Source: CAZOVB01 sp964583095
GTDB taxonomy: Bacteria; Planctomycetota; Phycisphaerae; SM23-33
Assembly: GCA_964583095.1 (NCBI GenBank)
Contig: CAZOVB010000011.1
Coordinates: 34,893-98,892 of the forward strand
DNA length: 64,000 nt
Reading direction: 5' to 3'
The notes under the pieces are model-generated. The model had not been told where the DNA came from, searched no databases, and worked only from the letters and a program-made list of their open reading frames with translations. The position numbers and the translations under genes are program-made. Below, piece by piece: positions 42,971 to 52,263 of this stretch. Position 1 is the stretch's first letter, and the number at the start of each line of letters is the position of its first letter.

Positions 42971-45436
42971 ATGTTCAGCAGTCATCCCCAGTTTCAGCCT
43001 TGCAGCCACGAGATTGAAGCCCGCATTCATGAGGTCCTCTCCCAGATGACCCTGGAAGAGAAGCTCTCGATGCTCGGCGGACCCAAGGAATGGGGCTCCA
43101 CCCTGGGTTGTGAGCGCGTCGGCATCGGGCAGTTCAAAATGGCCGACGGGCCCGTCGGTGTCCACTGGTGGTGCGATGCCTCGACGGCCTATCCTGCCAC
43201 GATCGGCGTTGCGGCCAGCTTCAACCGCGACCTGGCCCATCGCCTCGGCGTTGCCCTGGGCCGCGACTGCCGGGCCAGAGGCGTCCATTACCTTCTGGCT
43301 CCGGGCGTAAACATCTACCGCAGTCCGCTTTGCGGCAGGAATTTCGAGTACCTGGGCGAAGATCCGTTCCTCTCTTCTTCCATCGTCGTGCAACTGGTCC
43401 GCGGCGTTCAGAGCCAGGCCGTCGCAACCACCGTCAAGCATTACGCGGTGAACTACCAGGAATACGATCGACATGGGATCAGCAGCGATCTCGACCAGCG
43501 GACGCTCCGCGAGATCTATCTCCCAGCCTTCGAAGCTGCGGTCAAGGAGGGCGGAACCGGGTCGATCATGACCGCCTACAACCTGGTCAACGGGCAGCAC
43601 TGCTCGGAGCATTTCCAGTTGATCCGCGACATCCTCAAGGGCGAGTGGGGCTTCGAGGGCGTGGTGATGAGCGACTGGACCAGCACCTACGACGAGGTGG
43701 CTGCCGCCAACGCCGGGCTGGACCTGGAGATGCCCTGGCCGAGATACCTGAACCCCGAGAAGCTCACCCCGGCCATCGAGAAGGGCCTGGTCAGTGAAGA
43801 TGTCATCGACGACAAGATCCGCCGCCAGCTTCGACTGGCGTTCTGTTTTGGCTGGATGGACAACGATCAGAAGGATACCACGATACCCGAGGACGACCCG
43901 ACCAGCGTCGAGACCGCCCTGGAAGTCGCCCGCCAGAGCTGCGTACTGCTCAAGAACCAGAACAATCTCCTGCCCCTGGAAGGGGCCTCCAAGATCGCTG
44001 TGCTGGGTTACCAGGCCGACCCGGCCGTCATCTGCGGCGGAGGCAGCGCCTACACCAAACCGTTCCATCAGACCAGCGTTCTGGAAGGTCTGAAGCAGCA
44101 GTCGGCCGATTCGGTGGAGATTCTCCACGCCCAAGCCTACGACCCCCAGCCGCTTGCGACCGCGGCCGCCCGAGGAGATTTCCGCATCCCCGGCGGCGAG
44201 CAGGGCGCGGAGCTTCAGATCTGGAACGGACAGGAAATGCAGGGCCAACCGGACCTGGTGGACAAGCGCGAGAAGCTCAGCCTCTGGTGGGGCGGCAAGG
44301 CCCCGGGAGAGGGCATCGAGGCAGAAAACTTCTCGATCCGAACCGAGGTGGAGTATGAGGCCCGCGAAGACGGCGGCCACACGCTCTACCTGGAATGCTC
44401 CGGCCAGGTGGTTCTTACCTGGGACGGCCAGACGATCATCGACAAGCAGGCCGGCCGCGAAGCGGGTCGCTTTTCCCAGGCCGAACTGGACCTGGAAAAA
44501 GGCAAGACATATACCCTGGTGATCCAGGGCCGGTTCCAGACCTCCTGGAATATGCTCCATGTGGGCGTGGAGAGCCATGCAGATCGCATTCGCATGCGGG
44601 AAGAAGCCCTCTGGGCGGCCCGCGAGGCCGACGCCGTCATCTTCTGTGCCGGCTTCTCCCAGCAGTCCGAGGGCGAGGGCCACGATCGAACCTTCGAGCT
44701 TCCAGCAGGCCAGGCGGAGCTCATTCGCGACGTGGCCGCCGAGAACCCCCATACCTGCGCGGTGCTCTTTACCGGCGGGGGAGTGGACTTCTCGACCTGG
44801 CTGGACAGCATCGAAGGGCTCCTGCAGGTCTGGTATCCCGGGCAGGAAGGCGGCAAGGCCATTGCCGAAATTCTCCTGGGCAAGGTCAACCCCTCGGCCA
44901 AGCTGCCGGCCACCTATGATCGACGCCTGGAAGACCGCTCGTCCTTCGACAACTACCACGACGAAGACGGCGACAAACGCGTGCGGATCCGCGACGGCGT
45001 GTTCACCGGATACCGCCACAACGACGCCAACGGCGTCGAACCGCTTTTCCCCTTCGGTTACGGACTCAGCTACACCCGTTTCCAGTTGGAGAACCTTCGC
45101 GTCTCTGCCGAGAAGTTCCCCGCCGCCGACGGGCTGGAAGTTACCGTGGATGTGACCAACACCGGCGATCGGGCCGGGGCACAGGTCGTCCAGTGCTATG
45201 TGGGCGACGTCGAGGCCTCGCTGCCCAGGCCTGTCAAGGAGCTCAAGGACTTCGCCCGTGTCGAACTGGAGCCCGGCCAGACGAAGAGCGTGAAGCTCAA
45301 CCTGGACGCCCGGAGTTTTGCTTTCTGGGATGTGGACCTGGGGGGCTGGACCGTCGAAACCGGAGAGTTCAGCATCATGGTCGGCACGTCGGCTGCGCAG
45401 ATCGACGCCTCGACGCGTGTATTCGTCATGGCCTGA
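42971..45436 (+). CDS. Glycoside hydrolase family 3 beta-glucosidase with PA14 insert
   Basis: 821 residues, ATG with AAAGGAGAG upstream; no signal peptide. GH3 N-terminal domain: MADGPVGV, KHYAVNYQEYDRHG (residues 156-169), and the nucleophile Asp in VVMSDWTSTYDEV (D235). The second domain starts at VLLKNQNNLLPL. A PA14-like insert occupies about residues 430-530 (YEAREDGGHTLYLECSGQVV). GVDFSTWLDSIEGLLQVWYP and LFPFGYGLSYTRF lead into the fibronectin-III-like C-terminus (VTVDVTNTGDRAGAQVVQCY). It would release terminal beta-linked glucose or a related sugar from oligosaccharides, with the PA14 part shaping the substrate pocket. Confidence 0.95.
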   Translation: MFSSHPQFQPCSHEIEARIHEVLSQMTLEEKLSMLGGPKEWGSTLGCERVGIGQFKMADGPVGVHWWCDASTAYPATIGVAASFNRDLAHRLGVALGRDCRARGVHYLLAPGVNIYRSPLCGRNFEYLGEDPFLSSSIVVQLVRGVQSQAVATTVKHYAVNYQEYDRHGISSDLDQRTLREIYLPAFEAAVKEGGTGSIMTAYNLVNGQHCSEHFQLIRDILKGEWGFEGVVMSDWTSTYDEVAAANAGLDLEMPWPRYLNPEKLTPAIEKGLVSEDVIDDKIRRQLRLAFCFGWMDNDQKDTTIPEDDPTSVETALEVARQSCVLLKNQNNLLPLEGASKIAVLGYQADPAVICGGGSAYTKPFHQTSVLEGLKQQSADSVEILHAQAYDPQPLATAAARGDFRIPGGEQGAELQIWNGQEMQGQPDLVDKREKLSLWWGGKAPGEGIEAENFSIRTEVEYEAREDGGHTLYLECSGQVVLTWDGQTIIDKQAGREAGRFSQAELDLEKGKTYTLVIQGRFQTSWNMLHVGVESHADRIRMREEALWAAREADAVIFCAGFSQQSEGEGHDRTFELPAGQAELIRDVAAENPHTCAVLFTGGGVDFSTWLDSIEGLLQVWYPGQEGGKAIAEILLGKVNPSAKLPATYDRRLEDRSSFDNYHDEDGDKRVRIRDGVFTGYRHNDANGVEPLFPFGYGLSYTRFQLENLRVSAEKFPAADGLEVTVDVTNTGDRAGAQVVQCYVGDVEASLPRPVKELKDFARVELEPGQTKSVKLNLDARSFAFWDVDLGGWTVETGEFSIMVGTSAAQIDASTRVFVMA

Positions 45437-45464
45437 TTTTCGGGCAGAAGAAAGGATCCCACCC

Positions 45465-46106
45465 ATGCGTGTGCTCGTCACGGCCGGGCCCACCCGGGAG
45501 TACCTGGACCCGGTCCGGTTTCTGACCAACGCCTCCAGTGGCCGGATGGGCTACGCGGTTGCCCGAAAAGCCCTGGAGGCCGGCTGCCAGGTGCGCCTGC
45601 TCTCGGGACCGGTGTCGCTGGAGCTGCCTTCGGGCGCACAGTTCGAGAAGTTCGTGAGCGTCGCGGATCTCCAGGCGAGGCTGCGGGAGAGCTTCGAATG
45701 GTGCGACGCCTTGGTCATGACAGCAGCGGTGGGGGACTTCACCGTCCAGACCCCCGCGGATCGAAAGCTCTCTCGAAAGGCCGGGCCTGTGGAGGTGCGC
45801 CTGGTGCCCACGGACGATGTGGTGGCCTCGGTTGCCTGCGGCAAGCGCCCCGACCAGCGGGTGGTTGTGTTTGCGGTCGAGGACCTGTCCGAGCCCGAGG
45901 CCCAGGCCAAGGCCCGGGAAGAGATGGCCGCCAAAAACGCCGACTGGGTGGTTCTGAACCCCCCTCAGGCCATGGACTCTCCAGCCAGCCGGGCCTGCAT
46001 CCTGGGTTCCGGCGGGGTGGTGCTCGACTGGGGCCTTCGGGAGAAGGACGAACTGGCCGGGCGGATCGTCCGCCTGCTCCTGGACTCGAAACCGTCCCGG
46101 TCCTAG
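45465..46106 (+). CDS. coaB: Phosphopantothenoylcysteine synthetase (CoaB domain only)
   Basis: 213 residues. It corresponds to the C-terminal CoaB half of the usual CoaBC (Dfp) protein: VLVTAGPTREYLDPVRFLTN, ASSGRMGYAVARKALEAG, ALVMTAAVGDF, then NADWVVLNPPQ. The CoaC flavoprotein half is absent from this gene and from the window. The enzyme joins phosphopantothenate to cysteine in coenzyme A synthesis. AAAGGAT precedes the ATG, 28 bp after GH3. Its 3' end overlaps the convergent AraC gene by 4 bp. Confidence 0.9.
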   Translation: MRVLVTAGPTREYLDPVRFLTNASSGRMGYAVARKALEAGCQVRLLSGPVSLELPSGAQFEKFVSVADLQARLRESFEWCDALVMTAAVGDFTVQTPADRKLSRKAGPVEVRLVPTDDVVASVACGKRPDQRVVVFAVEDLSEPEAQAKAREEMAAKNADWVVLNPPQAMDSPASRACILGSGGVVLDWGLREKDELAGRIVRLLLDSKPSRS

Positions 46107-46930
46107 AGTCTGCCGCTTTGGCGGAAGCGGCCTGGGGGGACGCCGGCGATCTTCTTGAACTGACGGGAGAAGTAGTACACGTCTCGGAATCCCATGCGGG
46201 TTGCGATAGCCTTGATGGGCAGATCCGTGGTGAGCAGCAGCTTGCGCGCCTCGGCCATCCTCGCCTGGAGCAGAAACGTGTGGATCCCCATCCCCATCTT
46301 CTGGCGGAATCTCTTGCGGAGGGTGCTAAGAGACAGGTTGAACTCCTCGGCCAGGGCGGGGTAATCCGGGTTGTGCTGCGGAGCATCGGCCAGGCGGGAG
46401 GCAATGCGGTCGATCTCATCTTCCTTCCCATGGTCCGAGCTTTGTCGGCAGCTTGTCAGTTCCAGCAGGATCTTCTCCAGCAGGTTCACGGCCCGCAGAT
46501 GATCCAGTCGCCTTCCCCTGGACTCGAATGCGAGGCGGATCATGCGGTCGAACGTTCCGGTCATCTCGTCGATCTCCGGGGGATCCCAGACCACCGGTGC
46601 AGGCCAGAGTCCTTCCTCCTGCCACCAGTTGAGCAGGGGGCCCCGGAAGGCGATATGGCGGTGATCCCAGCTCTTGCCATCCCGGGCGGAGCAGAAGCGG
46701 ATGCGCGGCCCGGGCATGCAGGGCCAGAAGCAAGGCCCCTGGAGGATACGGTGCTGCTGGTCGTAGCTGAGTCGAATTTCCCCACTCAGGGCCAGTTGCA
46801 GGGAGGCATATCCGGCGAAGTGCTTATCCAGCCGTGCGGTGCATCGGGGCATTCTGCCGCCATGAAGAAAGGTCAGTTCCCGGGAATTTCTCATGGACAT
46901 ATCATGCAAAACCCGGGACGACAAGTCCAT
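46103..46930 (-). CDS. AraC-family transcriptional regulator
   Basis: 275 residues from the ATG at 46930; starts at 46900 or 46894 are possible, none with a ribosome binding site. The N-terminal two thirds resemble an AraC cupin sensor domain (FAGYASLQLALSGEIRLSYD, WDHRHIAFRGPLLNWW). The C-terminal DNA-binding domain has two helix-turn-helix motifs: YPALAEEFNLSLSTLRKRF and AIATRMGFRDVYYFSRQFKK, ending GVPPGRFRQ. Such proteins usually activate sugar-use genes. It is divergent from the UroD-like gene at 47000, whose promoter region it probably controls; a TTGACA lies at 46975-46980 on its strand. Confidence 0.88.
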   Translation of the reverse strand: MDLSSRVLHDMSMRNSRELTFLHGGRMPRCTARLDKHFAGYASLQLALSGEIRLSYDQQHRILQGPCFWPCMPGPRIRFCSARDGKSWDHRHIAFRGPLLNWWQEEGLWPAPVVWDPPEIDEMTGTFDRMIRLAFESRGRRLDHLRAVNLLEKILLELTSCRQSSDHGKEDEIDRIASRLADAPQHNPDYPALAEEFNLSLSTLRKRFRQKMGMGIHTFLLQARMAEARKLLLTTDLPIKAIATRMGFRDVYYFSRQFKKIAGVPPGRFRQSGRL

Positions 46931-46999
46931 TGAGAAAGATCTAAAAGCTGGTAGTCTCTGGATGATTTGTGCAATGTCAACCCATGAAAAGGATCGGCC

Positions 47000-48088
47000 A
47001 TGCAAGACGTTCTCCGCCAATGTCTCGAAGATCTCGACAGACGAATCGACCCGGATACCGAAAGGCAGTCCCTCCAGGTGTGGGATGTCTTCCTGGATGC
47101 CAAGCACACCGACGAAATCTTCAGCCCCCCATACCGAAAGCCCGCCCCGGCGAAGGTCTCCTGGCCGAAGATCAGCGTCAACCAGGCCTTCGAAGACCCC
47201 ACCTGTGACAGGATGATCCTCCATCAACTGGGGATGCTCTCAAACATGCTCGAGGCCGGGGGGAATGATCCGCTCAACGTTCGATGCAACTACTCGACGG
47301 GCATCATGCCCTCCCTGTTTGGCTGCAAGATGTTCATGATGGACGAGAAGAACAACACACTCCCTGCGGCGATTCCTTACGGGTCACGCGACGAGATTCG
47401 CCGCCTGCTCGATGCCGGTGTGCCGGATCCGACCACGGGCCTGGGCGAGATCGTCCTCCGCTGTGGACAGCGTTTCGTCGAGCTGCTGGGCCAGTATGAG
47501 AACCTCTGGCAGTTCGTAGAGGTGTATCATCCGGACGTGCAGGGGCCGATCGACATCGTGGAGGTGGTCTGGGGCTCCGACATGTTCCTGGGTTTCTACG
47601 ACTGTCCCGACCTGCTGCGAAGTTTTCTGGATCTCGTGGCCCAGACATACGAGGGCTTCATGGACAGGTGGTACGAAGTCGTGGGGCCGCCGGCTAAGCG
47701 GAACGGACACTGGAAGGTCCGACACGACGGAGCACTGATGCTCCGGGAAGACTCGCTGATGAACCTTTCGCCGGAGCAGTATGCGGAGTTTATTCTGCCG
47801 GTGGACCAGCGATTGCTGGACCGATTCGGGTCCGGTGCGGTACACTTCTGCGGCCGTGGCGACCACTACATCGAGCCCTTGTGCGAGATGCCCGGGGTCA
47901 CGGGCATTGCAATGAGTCAGCCGGAACTCAATGACATGGAGAAGATTTACCGGGCGACGGTGGATCAGGGCGTCTTCCTGCTGGATTTCCCGGCCTGGGC
48001 GGCCCAGGAGGCTTGCCGGCAGGGCCGGGACCTGCGAGGGCGGGTCCACGTTCGCCAGTTGCCCGCCGGTAACGAGCAGGTCGCCTGA
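47000..48088 (+). CDS. Uroporphyrinogen-decarboxylase-like (UroD superfamily) protein
   Basis: 362 residues, AAGGA 7 nt before the ATG. The fold is suggested by EVYHPDVQGPIDIVEVVWGS, YDCPDLLRSFLDLVAQTYEG, HDGALMLREDSLMNLSPEQY and AVHFCGRGDHYIEPLCEMPG. This is the pattern of UroD/methyltransferase-type TIM barrels that are common in planctomycete carbohydrate loci next to AraC regulators. The arginine motif of genuine HemE is not seen, so it is unlikely to act in haem synthesis. A methyl transfer or demethylation role is known for related families; the substrate here is unknown. Confidence 0.8.
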   Translation: MQDVLRQCLEDLDRRIDPDTERQSLQVWDVFLDAKHTDEIFSPPYRKPAPAKVSWPKISVNQAFEDPTCDRMILHQLGMLSNMLEAGGNDPLNVRCNYSTGIMPSLFGCKMFMMDEKNNTLPAAIPYGSRDEIRRLLDAGVPDPTTGLGEIVLRCGQRFVELLGQYENLWQFVEVYHPDVQGPIDIVEVVWGSDMFLGFYDCPDLLRSFLDLVAQTYEGFMDRWYEVVGPPAKRNGHWKVRHDGALMLREDSLMNLSPEQYAEFILPVDQRLLDRFGSGAVHFCGRGDHYIEPLCEMPGVTGIAMSQPELNDMEKIYRATVDQGVFLLDFPAWAAQEACRQGRDLRGRVHVRQLPAGNEQVA

Positions 48089-48128
48089 GGTCGGTACTTT
48101 CAGGCGGTCTTTGCCTGAAGGGATCGCA

Positions 48129-48581
48129 ATGGAAGGACCGATAACGATACAGTTGCAGCGATTGGAAGCTGCGGAAGATCTGCCCTTGCCGGCGTACATG
48201 TCCGAACATGCGGCCGGGATGGACCTTGTCGCTTCCTGTTGCGAGCCAATCGCGCTGGCGCCGATGGATCGGGCCCTGGTTCCGTGCGGGTTCAAGATGG
48301 CCCTTCCCGATGGCTACGAAGCGCAGGTTCGTCCCCGCAGCGGACTTGCGCTGAAGCATGGGTTGATTCTTCCGAACTCCCCTGGCACAATCGATGCGGA
48401 CTACCGCGGCGAGGTGTGCGTGATACTGGCGAATCTCGGAAAGGAAACCTTCACAGTTCAACGTGGTATGCGGATCGCCCAGATGGTGATCGCGCCGGTC
48501 AGCCGGGCACGCATCGAAACCGTGGATTCGTTGCCCGATTCGGTCCGAGGGGCCGGCGGGTTCGGACATACCGGCACGTAG
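48129..48581 (+). CDS. dut: Deoxyuridine 5'-triphosphate nucleotidohydrolase
   Basis: 150 residues, AAGGGA before the ATG. It hydrolyses dUTP to dUMP, preventing uracil incorporation and feeding dTMP synthesis. All five dUTPase motifs are visible: SEHAAGMDL, RPRSGLALKHG, GTIDADYRGEVCVIL, RIAQMVIAPV and the glycine-rich C-terminal arm RGAGGFGHTG. The size is normal for the trimeric family. It lies between a UroD-like gene and ftsK on the same strand. Confidence 0.96.
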   Translation: MEGPITIQLQRLEAAEDLPLPAYMSEHAAGMDLVASCCEPIALAPMDRALVPCGFKMALPDGYEAQVRPRSGLALKHGLILPNSPGTIDADYRGEVCVILANLGKETFTVQRGMRIAQMVIAPVSRARIETVDSLPDSVRGAGGFGHTGT

Positions 48582-48653
48582 TACAGCGCCGGGGCCAGGG
48601 ATTGGTCCCTCGATAGACTCCAGACCGCCTGTGCGGCAGGAGGACGGTTACGG

Positions 48654-51062
48654 ATGACACGAACAGATCAGAACCCCCAAAGCGAGGATAGCGCAGAGCG
48701 GAGCGACGCTTCGCGGTTCGGCAGGTATTGCCTCGTGCTCCTGCTGGCCGGAACCACGCTGCTGCTCTGGCTGAGCATGCTGACCTTCGATCCGCTGGAT
48801 CCACCCTCTCCTCAGCTTTACAGCGTGGAACGAAAGGTCCAGAACGCCGGCGGAAGGGTAGGGGCTCACATCGCCTATCACATGCGGTACTGGCTGGGCT
48901 CGGGTGTCTATGTCGGAATGCTGCTTACCACCCTGGCCGCCGGCCTTCTCCTGGCCGGCAGAACCATTCGCGATCTGCCCTGGCGGATCATGGGAATGAT
49001 GATCCTGATCACCGGGGCCAGTGCGGCCGTCTATGCTGCCGATCCGACACGCCCGGACAATCTCATCCAGAGCGGAGCCGGTGTGTTGGGGACATTCGTG
49101 GGTGATTTTCTCCTGGTCCGCCTGGGCACGGCCGGCGGATGGATTGCCATCCTCGTCCTGGTGGCCATCGGCAGCCTCTTGGCCGCCGACGACCTGGTGC
49201 TTCGTATCCCGGGCTGGCTGGCGCGGGGGGCCAGAAAAGGCAAGACGGCCTCCCAAAGCGTTTCGGGCGCTCTGGGGGCAGCGGCGGTGAAGATTCATGA
49301 AAGGAAGCAGGCCGCAGCCAGCCGCCCAAACAAGCCGGCCGAAACGAAAGCGTCTCCGCCTCGCAAGGTGGCCCAGGAGTCTGCCGCAAGGCCCCTGGTA
49401 ACCCAAAGCCCCTCCGGGCAGTTTGCTTCCGAGGCCCCTGAAGAAAGCAAGGGTCGGAAGAAGAAGCGAAAGAAAAAGAAGAAGGACCCGGTCAAGGTGC
49501 CAAGCGAGTCTTCCCAGGCCGAGACGGTCGACGAAACTCAGCAAGGCTATGTCCTGCCCTCCAAGGACCTCTTGGTCAAGCCTGAGGGCGGCTACATCGA
49601 ATCCCAGGAAGAGATTGCGCTTCGCAACCGGCAGGTTCTCCAGCAGACGCTTGACAACTTCAATGTCGAAGCGCAGGTGGTGGGCCACATGACCGGGCCT
49701 TGCATTACCATGTTCGAGCTGAGCCTCTCGCCGGGGGTGAAGGTCAGCAAGATATCGGGGCTCTCGACCGACCTGGCCCGCGCCCTGGCCGTGCCCGGCG
49801 TCCGCATCGTCTCGCCCATCATCGGCAAGGACACCGTTGGCATCGAGGTGCCCAACGCCGACAGGGAAGTGGTGCGCATTCGTGAACTTAAGGACCTCTC
49901 CGGCGGCAAGGACGAGAAGATGTTCCTGCCGTTGTACCTGGGCAAGGACGCCTCGGGCGATCCGATCGTGGCCGATCTCGCGTCCATGCCGCACATGCTC
50001 ATGGCCGGCACCACCGGCTCGGGCAAGAGCGTCTGTATCAATGCCATCATCATGTCGATGCTGCTGATGCGTAAGCCCGAAGAGGTCCGGTTCATCCTGG
50101 TCGATCCGAAGATGGTCGAGTTGGCCGCCTTCGAGAACATTCCCCACCTGCTTTGCCCGATCATCAACGACATGCGCAAGGCCGAGGAAATCCTCGAATG
50201 GGCCGCCCAGAAGATGGACGAACGCTACGAGCTGCTTAAAGAGGCCGGCGTGCGAAACATTGCAGGCTACAACCGCCTGGACGAAAAGGAAATCTACGAG
50301 CGCCTGGGGGCAGAGAGCGACGAGGAGAAGCTTCGCATCCCCTCGCAACTGCCCTACTACGTGATCATCATCGATGAACTGGCCGACCTGATGATGACCT
50401 CCAGTAAGGAGGTCGAACTGCACATTATCCGCATAGCCCAAAAGGCCCGGGCTGTGGGGATCCACCTCGTCCTGGCCACACAGAGGCCCAGTGTCGACGT
50501 GGTGACCGGTCTGATCAAGTCGAACATGCCCTGTAGAATCAGCTTCCGCGTGGCCTCCCGACAGGAAAGTCGGATCATCCTCGACCAGAACGGCGCCGAA
50601 GTCCTCATGGGCCAGGGCGATATGCTCTTCTTGCAGCCGGGCACGAGCAACGTGCTTCGAAGCCAGGGAACCTTTGTGGAAGATCGCGAGATCCGCTCGG
50701 TCGTCAAGGAGCTCAAGAAAATCGGCGAGCCGAAGTTCAACGCCGAACTCATGCGCCTCAACTCCGCGCCCTCCGGCGAGACCGACGGGGAGAAGGATGA
50801 CTTGTTTGACAAGGCCGTCGAGGTCGTCCTGGCCACCCAGCGGGGCAGCGTCTCTCTGCTTCAACGCAAACTCCAGGTCGGATACACCCGGGCCAGCCGG
50901 ATTGTCGACCAGATGGCCGAGGCGGGAATCCTGGGCGACTACAAAGGTTCCCAGGCACGCGAATGTCTGATTACGCTGGAAGACTGGCAGGCAATGAAGG
51001 AATCCGAAGCCGCGGACCTCTCCGGCGAGTCTTCGCTCAATGGAGAACCCACGAGCGTCTAG
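48654..51062 (+). CDS. ftsK: DNA translocase FtsK/SpoIIIE
   Basis: 802 residues, AGGAGG before the ATG. It pumps chromosomal DNA through the division septum. The N-terminus has four transmembrane helices (residues about 20-180). A basic Pro/Lys-rich linker follows (residues about 205-290, with a KKKRKKKKK run). The motor contains VRIVSPIIGKDTVGIEVPN, Walker A AGTTGSGKSVCINAIIMSM, Walker B YYVIIIDELADLMM and ATQRPSVDVVTG. The gamma winged helix reads KLQVGYTRASRIVDQMAEAG and ends with KGSQARECL, which binds KOPS-like sites. The next gene overlaps its end by 23 bp. Confidence 0.96.
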   Translation: MTRTDQNPQSEDSAERSDASRFGRYCLVLLLAGTTLLLWLSMLTFDPLDPPSPQLYSVERKVQNAGGRVGAHIAYHMRYWLGSGVYVGMLLTTLAAGLLLAGRTIRDLPWRIMGMMILITGASAAVYAADPTRPDNLIQSGAGVLGTFVGDFLLVRLGTAGGWIAILVLVAIGSLLAADDLVLRIPGWLARGARKGKTASQSVSGALGAAAVKIHERKQAAASRPNKPAETKASPPRKVAQESAARPLVTQSPSGQFASEAPEESKGRKKKRKKKKKDPVKVPSESSQAETVDETQQGYVLPSKDLLVKPEGGYIESQEEIALRNRQVLQQTLDNFNVEAQVVGHMTGPCITMFELSLSPGVKVSKISGLSTDLARALAVPGVRIVSPIIGKDTVGIEVPNADREVVRIRELKDLSGGKDEKMFLPLYLGKDASGDPIVADLASMPHMLMAGTTGSGKSVCINAIIMSMLLMRKPEEVRFILVDPKMVELAAFENIPHLLCPIINDMRKAEEILEWAAQKMDERYELLKEAGVRNIAGYNRLDEKEIYERLGAESDEEKLRIPSQLPYYVIIIDELADLMMTSSKEVELHIIRIAQKARAVGIHLVLATQRPSVDVVTGLIKSNMPCRISFRVASRQESRIILDQNGAEVLMGQGDMLFLQPGTSNVLRSQGTFVEDREIRSVVKELKKIGEPKFNAELMRLNSAPSGETDGEKDDLFDKAVEVVLATQRGSVSLLQRKLQVGYTRASRIVDQMAEAGILGDYKGSQARECLITLEDWQAMKESEAADLSGESSLNGEPTSV

Positions 51063-52236
51063 AATCCCCCTGACGTCTCGAAAGGAATCTGAAGGTATCT
51101 GCTCGGAAACTGCACATCCCGATGCGCCGTCCATGGCTCCGGGCGCCCAAGGTTCCCAGGCCGCTGTAGATCCGCTTCGCGTGGCCTGGCTGCTGGCGCC
51201 CGGCACCCGTCGCCTGATGGGGCGGATCCTCGAACCCCTGGCCATCGGACTGCTCGATGCGCTGACACAACTGATCCTGGTCTGCCCCGACCAGGAAGAG
51301 GCCAAGGGCATTCCGTCTCCCCCTGCCGAAGTGGTTTTCTATCCCTCCACCCGCTGGTGGCAGAGTCGTCGGCGGGCTTCCGAGCCGCTCATCCGCCACA
51401 TGGCTGGGATGAACCTGGACGTTCTCCACGCCATTGAGCCGGCCACGTTGCCCCTGGCTCAGCTCCTGGCCGAGCAACTCGAGCTTCCCTACTGTGTCAC
51501 CAGCTACCGCACCGGAGACGTTCGGACGCTTCAACGACTCGACGAACGTGCGGAAGTGGTCCTGGCCGTCTCGCGTCACGTCCAGGAATGCCTCATCGAG
51601 GGTCGGGTCGCCCCCGCCCAGAACATTCGCGTCATTCCCCCCGGTCTCTACCCGGCCAAGCACGCTACGTGTTTTTCCCAAGGCAGCCGAAGTGCCTCGA
51701 TCCTCGCCGGTGGGCCCTTGGACGATTACGAAGGCTATGCCCAGGTCCTCTCGGCCTTTGCCATGCTCCGCAGGGACCAGTACGACTGCGTCTTTTTCAT
51801 CCTCGGGGCCGGCACGGCCGAACACCAGCTTCGAAAACGGGCCGAACAGCTCGAATTGACCGACGTGCTGACCTTCGTCTCCGGCCAGGCGGAGGATCAG
51901 CTCCAGGGCGTCTTCCAGGGGGCGGATATCTATCTCTCGCCCCTGGCCCTGCCCTGGCTGGACCTTCACTGTCTCCAGGCGATGGCTGCGGGAATCCCCG
52001 TCCTGGTCGGCGACGATGCCCGCGATGACTTCCTGGTCGATTCCAAGGCGCCGCTGAACTTCGCTTCCGGGCAGGCACAGGCCATGGCCGAGGCGCTGGC
52101 CTCCTGCCTCGATGATCGTGCAAAGGCCCGGGCCCGGGCCGAAAAGGGCCTGGCCTACCTTCGAGAGCACCACAGCGTCTCAGGTACCACCGAGCAACTC
52201 GCCGCCTGCTATCGGGAGATCGTTCCCGCAGGCTGA
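51040..52236 (+). CDS. Glycosyltransferase family 4 protein
   Basis: 398 residues from the ATG inside the ftsK 3' end; 51133 is an alternative start. Two Rossmann halves of GT-B type: N-terminal RVAWLLAPGTRRLMGRILEP and LDVLHAIEPATLPLAQLLAE, and a C-terminal domain with NIRVIPPGLYP, VFFILGAGTAEHQLRKRAEQ, GADIYLSPLALPWLDLHCLQ and AMAAGIPVLV. The E-x7-E motif of many GT4 enzymes is replaced by an LDLHCLQAMAAG segment, so the donor site may differ. It would transfer a sugar to a surface glycan or lipid. It is probably cotranscribed with ftsK. Confidence 0.85.
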   Translation: MENPRASRIPLTSRKESEGICSETAHPDAPSMAPGAQGSQAAVDPLRVAWLLAPGTRRLMGRILEPLAIGLLDALTQLILVCPDQEEAKGIPSPPAEVVFYPSTRWWQSRRRASEPLIRHMAGMNLDVLHAIEPATLPLAQLLAEQLELPYCVTSYRTGDVRTLQRLDERAEVVLAVSRHVQECLIEGRVAPAQNIRVIPPGLYPAKHATCFSQGSRSASILAGGPLDDYEGYAQVLSAFAMLRRDQYDCVFFILGAGTAEHQLRKRAEQLELTDVLTFVSGQAEDQLQGVFQGADIYLSPLALPWLDLHCLQAMAAGIPVLVGDDARDDFLVDSKAPLNFASGQAQAMAEALASCLDDRAKARARAEKGLAYLREHHSVSGTTEQLAACYREIVPAG

Positions 52237-52263
52237 CAACTCAGCCCCAGACTGCGCGCACCG

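Noticed and set aside
46930..46980. Shared -10 element serving both the AraC and UroD-like genes
   Set aside because: The plus strand reads TTGAGA-16-TAGTCT, but the complementary AGACTA has no resemblance to a -10 box even though TTGACA lies 17 bp away on the minus strand.
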